Below, in pieces: positions 34,777 to 42,480 of a stretch of DNA of 43,018 bases. The DNA is from a virus, in IMG/VR virus record IMGVR_UViG_3300021091_000148, positions 1 to 43,018 of that record. One strand, 5' to 3'. The notes under the pieces are model-generated. The model was not told the DNA's origin and did not search any database. It saw only the letters and a program-made list of their open reading frames with translations. Position 1 is the first letter of the stretch. Every line of letters begins with the position of its first letter. The translations under genes were made by a program, and so were the position numbers.

Positions 34777-36921
34777 ATGGCCAAAATCAAACCACAGTCT
34801 ATTGAAGATCAACAGCTCGCCCACACGCAGTGGCAGCGCTACGTGCGCGCCCGCGATAACGGGCATCTGCAGTACGTTGAGATGGCGAAGAAATGTGACG
34901 CGTTCTATCGCGGCGACCAGTGGGACAAGTCTGCTCTTGCAGTTCTGGAGGCCGAGGGCCGTCCAGCACTGACCATCAATACTATTCTTCCGACCGTGAA
35001 CACGGTCCTCGGAGAACAGTCCACGCGCCGTGCTGATATTCAGTTCAAGCCACGCCGTGGCGGTGACCAGGACGTTGCAAGCGTCCTAACCAAGCTGTAC
35101 ATGCAGATTGCCGACAACAACAAGCTCGACTGGGTTGAGCAGCAGGTGTTCAGCGACGGCCTCATCATGGACGGCCGTGGTTACTTTGATGTCCGCATGG
35201 ACTTTAGTGACCACGTAGAAGGTGAGGTACGCATCACGGCCAAGGACCCGATTGATATCCTGGTTGACCCGGATGCCAAGGAGTATGATCCGAAGACATG
35301 GAACGAGGTCTTTGAAACTAAATGGATGACCCTCGACGAGATCGAGGAACTGTACGGCGAAGACAAAGCCGAAGCGCTACGGTTCGTCGCCGAGAATGGC
35401 AACGGATTCGGACGCGACTCAATCGAATACGAAGAGACTCGCTACGGCAAGACTGACTCGACGCAGGACTATCTTAGAGCGTCGGTTCCTGGCAGTGAAG
35501 AATACCGAAACGTAAAGGCGCTACGTGTCATCGAGCGGCAGTACCGTAAGATGGGGCGTGCAGATTTCTTTGTTGATCCCAACACGGGGGATCAGCGCGA
35601 GGCCCCCGAAGAGTGGGGCGAGCAGAAGACGAAAAAGTTCGCCAAGCAGTACGGCCTTGGGATCATCAGTAAGATTAAGCGCAAAGTGCGCTGGACAGTG
35701 ACGTGCGACAAGGTCGTGCTCCATGACGACTGGTCGCCGTACGAAGACTTCACTCTCGTCCCTTACTTCGCGTATTTCCGTCGCGGCCGTCCGTTCGGTA
35801 TGGTGCGTAATCTGTTGTCTCCGCAGGAGCAGCTGAACAAGATCGCGAGCCAGGAGCTGCACATCGTCAACACCACCGCCAACAGTGGCTGGATGGTTGA
35901 GAGTGGCTCACTCGTCGGCATGACGACGGACGACCTAGAGGAGCACGGCGCAGAGACGGGCCTGATACTCGAGTACAACCGTGGTTCGCAACCGCCGACC
36001 AAGATTCAGCCTAATCAGATTCCGACCGGGCTCGATCGCATCAGTCAGAAGGCGGCGCTCAACATCAAGACTATCAGCGGCGTGAATGACTCGATGCTCG
36101 GGTCGGACAGCGCAGAGGTCTCCGGCATCGCCATTCAGGCGAAGCAGAATCGCGGCGTCATCATGATTCAGGTGCCGCTCGACAATCTGCGTAAGACTCG
36201 ACAGTACCTGGCGGAGAAGGTGCTGAATCTCGTGCAGCGGTTCTACACCGAGCAGCGCGTTATTCAGATCACCAACGAAGATGATCCAATGAAGCCGCGC
36301 GAGCCTATGGTCGTCAATGAAATGACGCCGGAAGGTCGCGTGATTAATGATTTGACTTTAGGCGAGTACGACGTAATCGTCGGCACTGCGCCTGCGCGCG
36401 ACTCGTTCGATGAGATGCAGTTCGCCGAGGCGATTAATCTTCGTCAGGTTGGCGTAGCCATACCGGACGACGCTATTATTGAGTACAGCCACCTCGCCCG
36501 TAAGGGAGAACTTGCGAAGCGTATCCGCATGATGACGGGTGTCGAGCAGACTCCGGAGCAGATGGAAGCCAACGCTATGCAGGCGGAGCTGGCGATGCAG
36601 CAGGTTCAGCTCACGCTGGTCAAACTGCAGGCAGAGGTTCAGAAGTTGCAGTCGGAAGCGGCGGTCAACATTGCCAAGGTACAGGATGTCGCCGACGTTC
36701 AGCCCCAGCTCAAGATGCAGGAGCTCCAGGCGCAGATTGCAATCAAGGAGCGCGAGCTCGAGCTGCGGCGTGAGCTTTCTTCGCTTACTAATGAAACGCG
36801 GCGTAATCAGCATCAGACTGCATCAGCGACTCGTATTGCTGCGACAGTCATGCAGACCGCTGCCAAGACGCAGAATCAGGGCCCGCCGCCCCCTGTTAAT
36901 ATCCCAAACATGCGGCAATAA
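34777..36921 (+). CDS. Portal protein, P22 type
   Basis: A 714-aa protein, close to the P22 portal length. The N-terminal part has AKKCDAFYRGDQWDKSALAV, RPALTINTILPTVNTVLGEQ and STRRADIQFKPR, the usual P22-family start. The middle has YIDILVDPDAKEYDP-like (KDPIDILVDPDAKEYDPKTW) and FGMVRNLLSPQEQLNKIASQ. The C-terminal 100 residues are a Gln-rich coiled coil (QAELAMQQVQLTLVKLQAEV; LKMQELQAQIAIKERELEL) that would form the barrel. Twelve copies make the DNA entry vertex and dock the terminase. The gene is in the terminase-portal-scaffold-capsid order. Confidence 0.93.
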   Translation: MAKIKPQSIEDQQLAHTQWQRYVRARDNGHLQYVEMAKKCDAFYRGDQWDKSALAVLEAEGRPALTINTILPTVNTVLGEQSTRRADIQFKPRRGGDQDVASVLTKLYMQIADNNKLDWVEQQVFSDGLIMDGRGYFDVRMDFSDHVEGEVRITAKDPIDILVDPDAKEYDPKTWNEVFETKWMTLDEIEELYGEDKAEALRFVAENGNGFGRDSIEYEETRYGKTDSTQDYLRASVPGSEEYRNVKALRVIERQYRKMGRADFFVDPNTGDQREAPEEWGEQKTKKFAKQYGLGIISKIKRKVRWTVTCDKVVLHDDWSPYEDFTLVPYFAYFRRGRPFGMVRNLLSPQEQLNKIASQELHIVNTTANSGWMVESGSLVGMTTDDLEEHGAETGLILEYNRGSQPPTKIQPNQIPTGLDRISQKAALNIKTISGVNDSMLGSDSAEVSGIAIQAKQNRGVIMIQVPLDNLRKTRQYLAEKVLNLVQRFYTEQRVIQITNEDDPMKPREPMVVNEMTPEGRVINDLTLGEYDVIVGTAPARDSFDEMQFAEAINLRQVGVAIPDDAIIEYSHLARKGELAKRIRMMTGVEQTPEQMEANAMQAELAMQQVQLTLVKLQAEVQKLQSEAAVNIAKVQDVADVQPQLKMQELQAQIAIKERELELRRELSSLTNETRRNQHQTASATRIAATVMQTAAKTQNQGPPPPVNIPNMRQ

Positions 36922-36943
36922 GTATCCAATAGGAGTTTGATAC

Positions 36944-37963
36944 ATGGCTGACGACAAGAAGGACGTGACGTTTGATGTGATGCCCGGTGCCGATCCCGTT
37001 GAGGCGGCCCCGGAGCAGAAGTTCGACTTTAATTTTGGGCTCGGCGAAGAAATTAAAGCCGCAGTTGCGGAACCGGCCACGGAACCGGCCATCGAGGAGG
37101 CAGAAGCGCCAGTAGTTTCGGAGGCAAAGGCGGAAGTTGAACCGGTGATCGAACCGACGCCGCTTGAAACGCCGGAAGTTGCTCCGGTTGTTCCGGAAGC
37201 GGAGGCGAAAAAAGCCCCAGAATCGGAGCCGAAGCAGAAGATGGTGCCGAAATCGCGCCTAGACGAGGTGTTGGCCAAGCAGAAAGCGCTGCAGAAGCAG
37301 CTCGACGACCTCATGGCGGCTAAAACCGCTGCCGAAACGGCTCCTGAGAGCTACGATTTCGCGGTAAAAGAGGTGGAGTACCAGAATATGGTGCTCGACG
37401 GTCAGCATGAGAAGGCTGCGGCCCTTCGTGCCGAGATCCGCAAGGCGGAACGCGCACAGCTCGAGTTCGAGTTGACGCAGAAAGTGGAGCAGAAGGTCAC
37501 TCAGAGCCAGCAGATATCTGCTTTGCAGCAGGCCGCAGCTGATCTGGAGGCCAATTTCCCTGTTTTTGACCGCGCTAGCCCTGATTACAACGAAAAGTAC
37601 ACGCAGGAAGTCATCGATCTGCGCGACGCCTTTATTGTTAAAGGCGAAAACCCGGTCGCGGCCCTGTCTAAGGCAGCGAAATTTGTCCTGCGGGAGTATG
37701 ATCTAATCGATATGAGCGGAGACACCACTCCTTCCCTGGCTGTCGCCCCGACTCCGAAGGCACCTAGCGTCGATGAGGTGGCCAAAAAGCGCGCAGAGGT
37801 GGCCCGCAAACTAAAAGCTGCTGAATCTCAACCCCCCGAAATGCCGGGAGAGAGCTCTGCAGCACGCGGCGAGAAAGCGATCGATCTTTCTACGTTGACA
37901 GAAGACGAGTTTAACGCTCTTCCTGCCGCTACCCTTAAGCGTTTGCGCGGAGATATTCTCTAA
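36944..37963 (+). CDS. Scaffolding protein
   Basis: A 339-aa protein, very rich in Ala, Glu, Pro and Lys. Residues 1-90 are disordered and acidic (EAEAPVVSEAKAEVEPVIEP), and residues 95-200 are helical (SRLDEVLAKQKALQKQLDDL; EIRKAERAQLEFELTQKVEQ). The C terminus is LTEDEFNALPAATLKRLRGD, a short helix like those scaffolds use to bind coat protein. Its place between portal and coat and this composition fit a procapsid scaffold. It overlaps the next gene by one base. Confidence 0.85.
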   Translation: MADDKKDVTFDVMPGADPVEAAPEQKFDFNFGLGEEIKAAVAEPATEPAIEEAEAPVVSEAKAEVEPVIEPTPLETPEVAPVVPEAEAKKAPESEPKQKMVPKSRLDEVLAKQKALQKQLDDLMAAKTAAETAPESYDFAVKEVEYQNMVLDGQHEKAAALRAEIRKAERAQLEFELTQKVEQKVTQSQQISALQQAAADLEANFPVFDRASPDYNEKYTQEVIDLRDAFIVKGENPVAALSKAAKFVLREYDLIDMSGDTTPSLAVAPTPKAPSVDEVAKKRAEVARKLKAAESQPPEMPGESSAARGEKAIDLSTLTEDEFNALPAATLKRLRGDIL

Positions 37964-38247
37964 TGGCCGGTCGCGATTCACGTTTAGCCCGAGCCGGTGT
38001 CTCTGGCTACAACAAACCTAAGCGTACACCAAGCCATCCGACCAAAAGCCACGTAGTTGTGGCCAAGTCGGGGGATCAGGTGAAAACTATCCGGTTTGGC
38101 CAACAGGGCGTCAGGGGCTCCCCCCGTAAAAAAGGGGAGTCCGACTCATACCGTAACCGCCGCGAGTCCTTCAAAGCCCGCCACGCTAATAATATTTCCA
38201 AGGGCAAGATGTCTGCGGCGTATTGGGCAAACAAGGTAAAGTGGTAA
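37963..38247 (+). CDS. Basic small protein A before the capsid gene
   Basis: A 94-aa protein rich in Lys/Arg/Ser (RLARAGVSGYNKPKRTPSHP; GSPRKKGESDSYRNRRESFK; RHANNISKGKMSAAYWANKV, ending KW). The RxSFkaRH...GKMSAAYWAN end is a pattern seen in many uncharacterised phage proteins. The high positive charge and head-gene position suggest contact with packaged DNA or the scaffold. Coupled to the scaffold and to the next gene by one-base overlaps. Confidence 0.75.
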   Translation: MAGRDSRLARAGVSGYNKPKRTPSHPTKSHVVVAKSGDQVKTIRFGQQGVRGSPRKKGESDSYRNRRESFKARHANNISKGKMSAAYWANKVKW

Positions 38248-38426
38248 TGGCTAAAACTAAGTCAAAGGTCAATGCCGCTGGTAATTACACCAAGCCGACT
38301 ATGCGTAAACAGATTTTTGAGCGCATTAAAGCTGGTAGTAAAGGTGGTAAACCAGGCCAATGGAGCGCCCGCAAAGCACAGATGCTAGCGGTCGAGTACA
38401 AAAAGTCAGGCGGAGGCTATAGGTAA
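38247..38426 (+). CDS. Basic small protein B before the capsid gene
   Basis: 59 aa. The ATG shares a base with the previous stop (TAATG), which decides the start against a TTG 24 bases upstream. The sequence KVNAAGNYTKPTMRKQIFER, then IKAGSKGGKPGQWSARKAQM and YKKSGGGYR is a widely shared phage motif (KPtmRk.if.rIKaGskGGkPGqWSARKAQmla..YK..GGGYr). Function unknown. Basic, Gly-rich and probably nucleic-acid binding. Confidence 0.8.
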   Translation: MAKTKSKVNAAGNYTKPTMRKQIFERIKAGSKGGKPGQWSARKAQMLAVEYKKSGGGYR

Positions 38427-38677
38427 TGGGGTTAGCCAAGTCACAGAAGTCCCTCAAGAAGTGGACTAAAGAGGACTGGGGCACTCGTTCTGGTAAGAAC
38501 AGCACCCAGGGCTCGAAGGCGACTGGCGAACGGTACCTGCCGAAGAAAGCTCGGCAGGCGCTGTCCCCTCAGGAGTATGCTGCTACTACCCGTAACAAAC
38601 GTCGTTCGCTTGCCAAGGGCGAGCAGTTCTCGAAGCAACCCAAGCGTATCGCCAAGAAGACCGCGCGGTACCGTTAA
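38426..38677 (+). CDS. Basic small protein C before the capsid gene
   Basis: 83 aa. GLAKSQKSLKKWTKEDWGTR, GKNSTQGSKATGERYLPKKA and RQALSPQEYAATTRNKRRSL, ending KQPKRIAKKTARYR. This is a recurring phage protein (SLK.WtkqdWgTkSGk.St..skatGERYLPkkar.aLs..EYaattr.Kr) without known function. It follows protein B with a one-base overlap. The three proteins A-C form one coupled cassette. Confidence 0.82.
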   Translation: MGLAKSQKSLKKWTKEDWGTRSGKNSTQGSKATGERYLPKKARQALSPQEYAATTRNKRRSLAKGEQFSKQPKRIAKKTARYR

Positions 38678-38694
38678 CCACAGGAGATAAGCGT

Positions 38695-38823
38695 ATGAAG
38701 ATGAAGAAGAAAGGCGGAAAGGGCCCTATGCATCGGATGCCGGATGGCACCATGATGCCTGGAAAAAGCCATAAGGCTAAAAAGTCGGCTAAGAAGCCAA
38801 CCAAGCCTAGATACCCTTATTGA
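38695..38823 (+). CDS. 42-aa lysine-rich peptide before the capsid gene
   Basis: ATG with a strong CAGGAGATAAGCGT ribosome site. The product is MKMKKKGGKGPMHRMPDGTM, then MPGKSHKAKKSAKKPTKPRY, PY. The HRMPDGTMMPGKSH core is shared by many tiny phage proteins encoded near head genes. Possibly DNA-condensing or an internal virion peptide. It ends the run of basic genes; a promoter and hairpins follow. Confidence 0.78.
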   Translation: MKMKKKGGKGPMHRMPDGTMMPGKSHKAKKSAKKPTKPRYPY

Positions 38824-38842
38824 TAATATTCGCATTAACTAG

Positions 38843-38871
38843 TTGCAAATTTGTATTAATGTTGCTATTTT
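38843..38871 (+). promoter_or_regulatory. Candidate sigma70-type promoter for the capsid gene
   Basis: TTGCAA (38843-38848) and TATTTT (38866-38871) are separated by 17 bases. TTGCAA also recurs as an inverted pair (AGTTGCAAA / TTTGCAACT) around the promoter, so it might bind a dimeric regulator. It would place transcription start near 38878, upstream of the hairpin array and capsid gene. Confidence 0.5.
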
Positions 38872-38905
38872 GCAACTGAACTCGTCTGCTGGAACGATAT
38901 TCAGC

Positions 38906-39067
38906 CGTGTCGGACACGTAAAAAACGTCGGACCCGCCTGCGCAGGCGTAAAACCCGCCGAGGTCGCGCCTCGTTAACCCGCGCTAAGTCGTGACCCCAC
39001 GATACGGGGTAACGGTTTAGCCGCACCAAAAGTCGGCTGTAGCCTAGTAATGCGTGTGCATTACTAG
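38906..39067 (+). other. Hairpin array in the capsid gene leader
   Basis: In order: CGTGTCGGACACG (38906-38918); CGCCTGCGCAGGCG (38935-38948, a perfect palindrome); CGAGG/CCTCG (38959-38963, 38969-38973); ACCCC/GGGGT (38994-38998, 39006-39010); and a perfect 10-bp stem CTAGTAATGC-GTGT-GCATTACTAG (39044-39067) 30 bases before the ATG. The 274-base gap 38824-39097 has no credible gene. The hairpins may end upstream transcription or stabilise capsid mRNA. Confidence 0.7.
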
Positions 39068-39097
39068 ATTTGAAACGCAATTTAAAGGAGAAGCCAA

Positions 39098-40240
39098 ATG
39101 GCTCTTACTAATTTTGCGGCGCTGACTAGTGATCAACTCACGGCATGGAGCCGTGATTTCTGGCGCGTCGCTCGCAATATGTCGTTTGTGAACCAGTTCG
39201 CTGGTTCAGGTTCGAACGCGATGATTACGCGTGTCACTGAGCTGACCAAGTCAGACAAGGGCACGAAGGCCGTCATCACTCTGCTTGCCGATATGACCGG
39301 CGACGGCGTGACTGGCGATAGCACCCTCGAAGGTAATGAAGAGGCGCTCCGCGCTTACGACATCACCATCGAGCTCGACCAGCTCCGCTTCGCGAACCGC
39401 ATTGCCGGTCGCCTCGCGGATCAGAAGAGCGTGGTGAACTTCCGTGAGCAGAGCCGTGACGCCCTCGCGTATGCGCTGGCTGATCGTTGCGACCAGCTGG
39501 CGTTCTTGACGCTATCGGGTGTGGCCTACACGCACAAGACCAACGGCGCTCTGCGCACGGTCTTGGCGTCTGGTCAGAACCTGTCGAACCTCGAGTTCGC
39601 TTCTGACGTGACGGCTCCTACCGCAGCGCGGCATCGCCGTGTTTCCGGTGACACTATCGCTGCTGGTTCGACTACGTCTGTTACTGCGACGGACAAGTTG
39701 AAGTACCGTCATATCGTTGACATCAAGGCCTATGCCAAGGATCAATACATCCGTGGCGTTCGCTCTGCTGGCAACGATGAGGTCTTCCACATGTTCGTGA
39801 CCCCGCAGCAGATGGCCTCCCTCAAGCTCGATTCGGACTTCCTCGCCAACGTGCGTAACGCTGGCATCCGTGGTCCGAGCAACCAGCTGTTTGCTGGTTC
39901 GAGCTCGCTGATGGTCGACGGCGTCATGGTCCACGAGTTCCGCCATGTGTTCAACACATCTGGCGCGACGACTGGTACCTCGGCGAACGCTGGCGCAGCT
40001 GGCTACAAGTGGGGTGCAAACGCAAACGTGACGGGCGCTCGTGCGCTCTTCTGCGGTGCGCAGGCTCTCGCTATGGCTGACATCGGTCTTCCGGATATCG
40101 TTGAAGATAACTTCGACTACCAGAACCAAGCTGGTATCTCGATTGGTAAGATCTTCGGTCTCCGTAAGCCGAAGTACAACAGCGACGTGACGGCAGACAC
40201 GCAGGACTTCGGCGTGGTTGCTCTCGACACGGCGCAGTAA
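39098..40240 (+). CDS. Major capsid protein, N4-gp56 family
   Basis: A 380-aa protein with a strong AAAGGAG ribosome site. The N terminus (LTNFAALTSDQLTAWSRDFW, VARNMSFVNQFAG) and NRIAGRLADQKSVVNFREQS, RDALAYALADRCDQLAFLTL near residues 105-150, followed by MFVTPQQMASLKLDSDFL, match the N4-gp56 family capsid proteins (HK97-type fold). Codon use is strongly GC-biased and even, as expected for the most abundant virion protein. A hairpin directly after the stop may protect or end the mRNA. A promoter and hairpin array precede it. Confidence 0.93.
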   Translation: MALTNFAALTSDQLTAWSRDFWRVARNMSFVNQFAGSGSNAMITRVTELTKSDKGTKAVITLLADMTGDGVTGDSTLEGNEEALRAYDITIELDQLRFANRIAGRLADQKSVVNFREQSRDALAYALADRCDQLAFLTLSGVAYTHKTNGALRTVLASGQNLSNLEFASDVTAPTAARHRRVSGDTIAAGSTTSVTATDKLKYRHIVDIKAYAKDQYIRGVRSAGNDEVFHMFVTPQQMASLKLDSDFLANVRNAGIRGPSNQLFAGSSSLMVDGVMVHEFRHVFNTSGATTGTSANAGAAGYKWGANANVTGARALFCGAQALAMADIGLPDIVEDNFDYQNQAGISIGKIFGLRKPKYNSDVTADTQDFGVVALDTAQ

Positions 40241-40248
40241 GCCGCTTA

Positions 40249-40276
40249 GGGGGCCCTCTCTTCGGAGGGGGCCCCC
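40249..40276 (+). terminator. GC-rich hairpin after the capsid gene
   Basis: GGGGGCCCTC (40249-40258) pairs with GAGGGGGCCCCC (40265-40276) with a small bulge. Only ATCTCTCTACT follows, so it lacks a strong T-run. It may slow transcription or protect the 3' end of capsid mRNA, lowering expression of the connector genes. Confidence 0.65.
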
Positions 40277-40299
40277 ATCTCTCTACTCCAGGAGCAATC

Positions 40300-40677
40300 G
40301 TGAAGGTTGTCTCGGATAAAGAAATTCGCGTTGCCACACTCAGTGGCGCAGTGGTTTTGTTTTTCCCAGGGGAAGAGTGCGAAGTAGCCGACGAGATCGG
40401 CATTCTTGCGCTGCAAATGGGAGCCCGACAGGTAGGGTTTGAAGCGCCGAAAGCGCCTCCTCCTGCGGTCAAAGATTCCCCCCAGATCGAAGAATTCGAG
40501 GACGTAAAGAACCTCGATGACGTAGTCGCTGGTATTGAGAAGCTCTGTGAACAGGGCGACCCAGAAGACTTCAAAGCGGATGGAACTCCCAAAGCTTCGG
40601 CAGTAAACCGCGCTGTCGGGCGCAACGTTAGCATTGAAGATCGGGAAGCAGCTTGGGATATATTCATCAAATCGTGA
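40300..40677 (+). CDS. Conserved head-module protein
   Basis: A 125-aa protein with GTG start and AGGAGCAATC ribosome site. The N-terminal half is beta-rich (DKEIRVATLSGAVVLFFPGE). The C-terminal half (VVAGIEKLCEQGDPEDFKAD, GTPKASAVNRAVGRNVSIED) is a small helical domain found in phage proteins next to capsid genes (iekLveegDp.dFkaDGtPkasAvnr.vG). It may be a head decoration or connector accessory. Evidence for the role is positional only. Confidence 0.75.
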   Translation: MKVVSDKEIRVATLSGAVVLFFPGEECEVADEIGILALQMGARQVGFEAPKAPPPAVKDSPQIEEFEDVKNLDDVVAGIEKLCEQGDPEDFKADGTPKASAVNRAVGRNVSIEDREAAWDIFIKS

Positions 40678-40685
40678 GGTAGGTC

Positions 40686-41390
40686 ATGGCCGTTACCGTA
40701 CAAAGTGTTATCGACAGAATCCAAACAACCCTTCAAGACACAACCGGGGTTCGCTGGCCTGTAGTCGGAGAGCTTATACTCTGGATCAACGACGCTCAGC
40801 GTGAGATCGCGCTGCTCAAGCCTGACGCTTCGGCAAAGAATACGACGGTCACTTTGGTTGTTGGCACTAAGCAGGATATCCCTAGCGACGGCAACGGTTT
40901 GTTGCGGGTTACCCGTAACATGTCGGCCGCTTCTAGCGGACTCGGCCGTCGCGCAGTGCGCATCGTGCAACGGGAAATCCTCGACGCGCAAACTCCCGAT
41001 TGGCATAACCCGTCTGTTACGGGCGACGCCGCTCATGGAACCGTAGTCAAACACTACGTCTACGACGAGCAGAACCCGCGCAACTTCTATGTTTATCCTG
41101 GGGTCTCGACCGCTGATTCCGCGTTCGTCGAGATTATATATTCGGCGAATCCTACCACCGTAGCGCAGAACGGCAACCTGGACATCCCAGACATCTATGC
41201 AAACGCGGTGATGAATTATGTGCTCTACATGGCATACATGAAGGACGCCGAGTACGCGGGCAACCAGCAGCGTGCGGCGTCGCACTATCAACTGTTCACG
41301 ACTTCTATTACTGGTAAAGGTCAGGTGGACGCAATGGTGACCCCTAACTACGACGCTAGACAACGTCCGGTTGCTGTAGCAGCGGGGTAA
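40686..41390 (+). CDS. Head-tail adaptor protein (DUF6682-like)
   Basis: A 234-aa protein. The start (VTVQSVIDRIQTTLQDTTGV, then RWPVVGELILWINDAQREIA, LLKPDA) is the known pattern of phage adaptor proteins of the DUF6682 group, followed by a beta-rich centre (QNPRNFYVYPGVSTADSAFV) and a helical end. These bind below the portal and open the way for tail attachment. Gene order (capsid, accessory, adaptor, second connector) supports this. Confidence 0.82.
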   Translation: MAVTVQSVIDRIQTTLQDTTGVRWPVVGELILWINDAQREIALLKPDASAKNTTVTLVVGTKQDIPSDGNGLLRVTRNMSAASSGLGRRAVRIVQREILDAQTPDWHNPSVTGDAAHGTVVKHYVYDEQNPRNFYVYPGVSTADSAFVEIIYSANPTTVAQNGNLDIPDIYANAVMNYVLYMAYMKDAEYAGNQQRAASHYQLFTTSITGKGQVDAMVTPNYDARQRPVAVAAG

Positions 41391-41396
41391 CAAGGT

Positions 41397-42083
41397 ATGG
41401 CAACTCTGTACGAGTCGTTGCTGCCTGAGATCATCCCGATGGTGCCGGGCTGTCCGGACACGCTCATCGAAAACAACATTCGATCAGCGGTCATCGAGTT
41501 GTGCGAGAAAGCACCAGTCCTTCAGGCGGAGCTTGATCCAGTTACCACACGCGTCGGGACGTTTGAGTACGACCTCGAGCCGCCGACCGACACCGTGGCT
41601 CACAAGATCATGTGGGCCGTGTACAACGGCAACGATCTCGAGCCGATAAGCACGAACCTTTTGGAACAGCGCAAGCCTGGTTGGCGTGATGCCGCAAATC
41701 GCGGGAACCCTGAGTACTTCGTGAAGGTCAGTCAGTCATTGTTCTGGCTCGTACCCGTACCGAACGTTACGAAGGTATCGAGCACGGTTCTGCGAGTTCA
41801 GCTGAAGCCAACGCAAACGTCTTTGTCGGCCGACGATGAGCTGATGTCCGATTATCGCGACACTATCGTCAATGGAGCATTGTTTCGTTTGTTACGTTTA
41901 CCGAGTAAAGAATGGACAGACCTGTCCGGTGCTTCGGTGTACGGATCGATCTTTAATGAAGGCATTGCTGCTGCCGATCGACGCGCGCGTCACGCCGACG
42001 TTGGCATCGCCAGGAAGGTAGCGTATGGAGGAGTCTACGCCCCATTTTCAAAGCGGAGAAACAGGTACAGCAACGGCTATTGA
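41397..42083 (+). CDS. Head-tail connector or tail tubular-like protein
   Basis: A 228-aa protein. LLPEIIPMVPGCPDTLIENN, then IRSAVIELCEKAPVLQAELD is the characteristic start of a connector found beside the DUF6682-type adaptor in podoviruses, with beta-rich FEYDLEPPTDTVAHKIMWAV and VSQSLFWLVPVPNVTKVSST. It likely forms the next ring of the tail. It starts 6 bases after its neighbour. The following gene overlaps its last 59 bases. Confidence 0.78.
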   Translation: MATLYESLLPEIIPMVPGCPDTLIENNIRSAVIELCEKAPVLQAELDPVTTRVGTFEYDLEPPTDTVAHKIMWAVYNGNDLEPISTNLLEQRKPGWRDAANRGNPEYFVKVSQSLFWLVPVPNVTKVSSTVLRVQLKPTQTSLSADDELMSDYRDTIVNGALFRLLRLPSKEWTDLSGASVYGSIFNEGIAAADRRARHADVGIARKVAYGGVYAPFSKRRNRYSNGY

Positions 42084-42480
42084 GCCGGTTGTCTCTGATA
42101 TTCGCCGGGAGTGGGATTGGGTACGGCACGGGGTTGAGGAGATTATTCGCAACGCGAAAACACTCACTTACCGGCCGGAGGATGTCTACGCGGCTTGCGT
42201 GAACAAGCAAGCCGTTTTGTGGACGACGAGTGAAGGGTTCGTGATCTCCACTACGGAGATTGACCCCTTCACGGACCGGAAGACGATGTTTCTTTGGCTC
42301 GCGTGGGCTAAGAAACGAGGTGATAGTTTAGTGGCAAAGTACCAGTTGTTTTTTGAGAAGGCTGCCCGCGAAGCGGGGTATAGTTATTTGGAAACCCGGT
42401 CTCCCTTTCTTGGGTTGATGGGGTATCTAGAGAGTCACGGTTGGGCTATAGATACTGTAGTTTATACGAGGGAGCTATGA
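42025..42480 (+). CDS. Acetyltransferase-fold-like virion protein (T7 gp13-like by position)
   Basis: A 151-aa protein with AGGAAGG ribosome site. YRPEDVYAACVNKQAVLWTT, EGFVISTTEIDPFTDRKTMF and FLWLAWAKKRGDSLVAKYQL, FFEKAAREAGYSYLETRSPF resembles a GNAT-like fold, as seen in the internal virion protein of T7-like phages and in related genes before ejection proteins. The GNAT catalytic role may be lost. The start is fixed by a 59-base overlap with the connector gene. The stop overlaps the next ATG (ATGA). Confidence 0.7.
   Translation: MEESTPHFQSGETGTATAIEPVVSDIRREWDWVRHGVEEIIRNAKTLTYRPEDVYAACVNKQAVLWTTSEGFVISTTEIDPFTDRKTMFLWLAWAKKRGDSLVAKYQLFFEKAAREAGYSYLETRSPFLGLMGYLESHGWAIDTVVYTREL

Noticed and set aside
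40071-41393. 440-aa open frame on the minus strand
   Set aside because: It covers the end of the capsid gene and two connector genes in antisense, with low-complexity Arg/Ser content. It is a shadow of high-GC coding.
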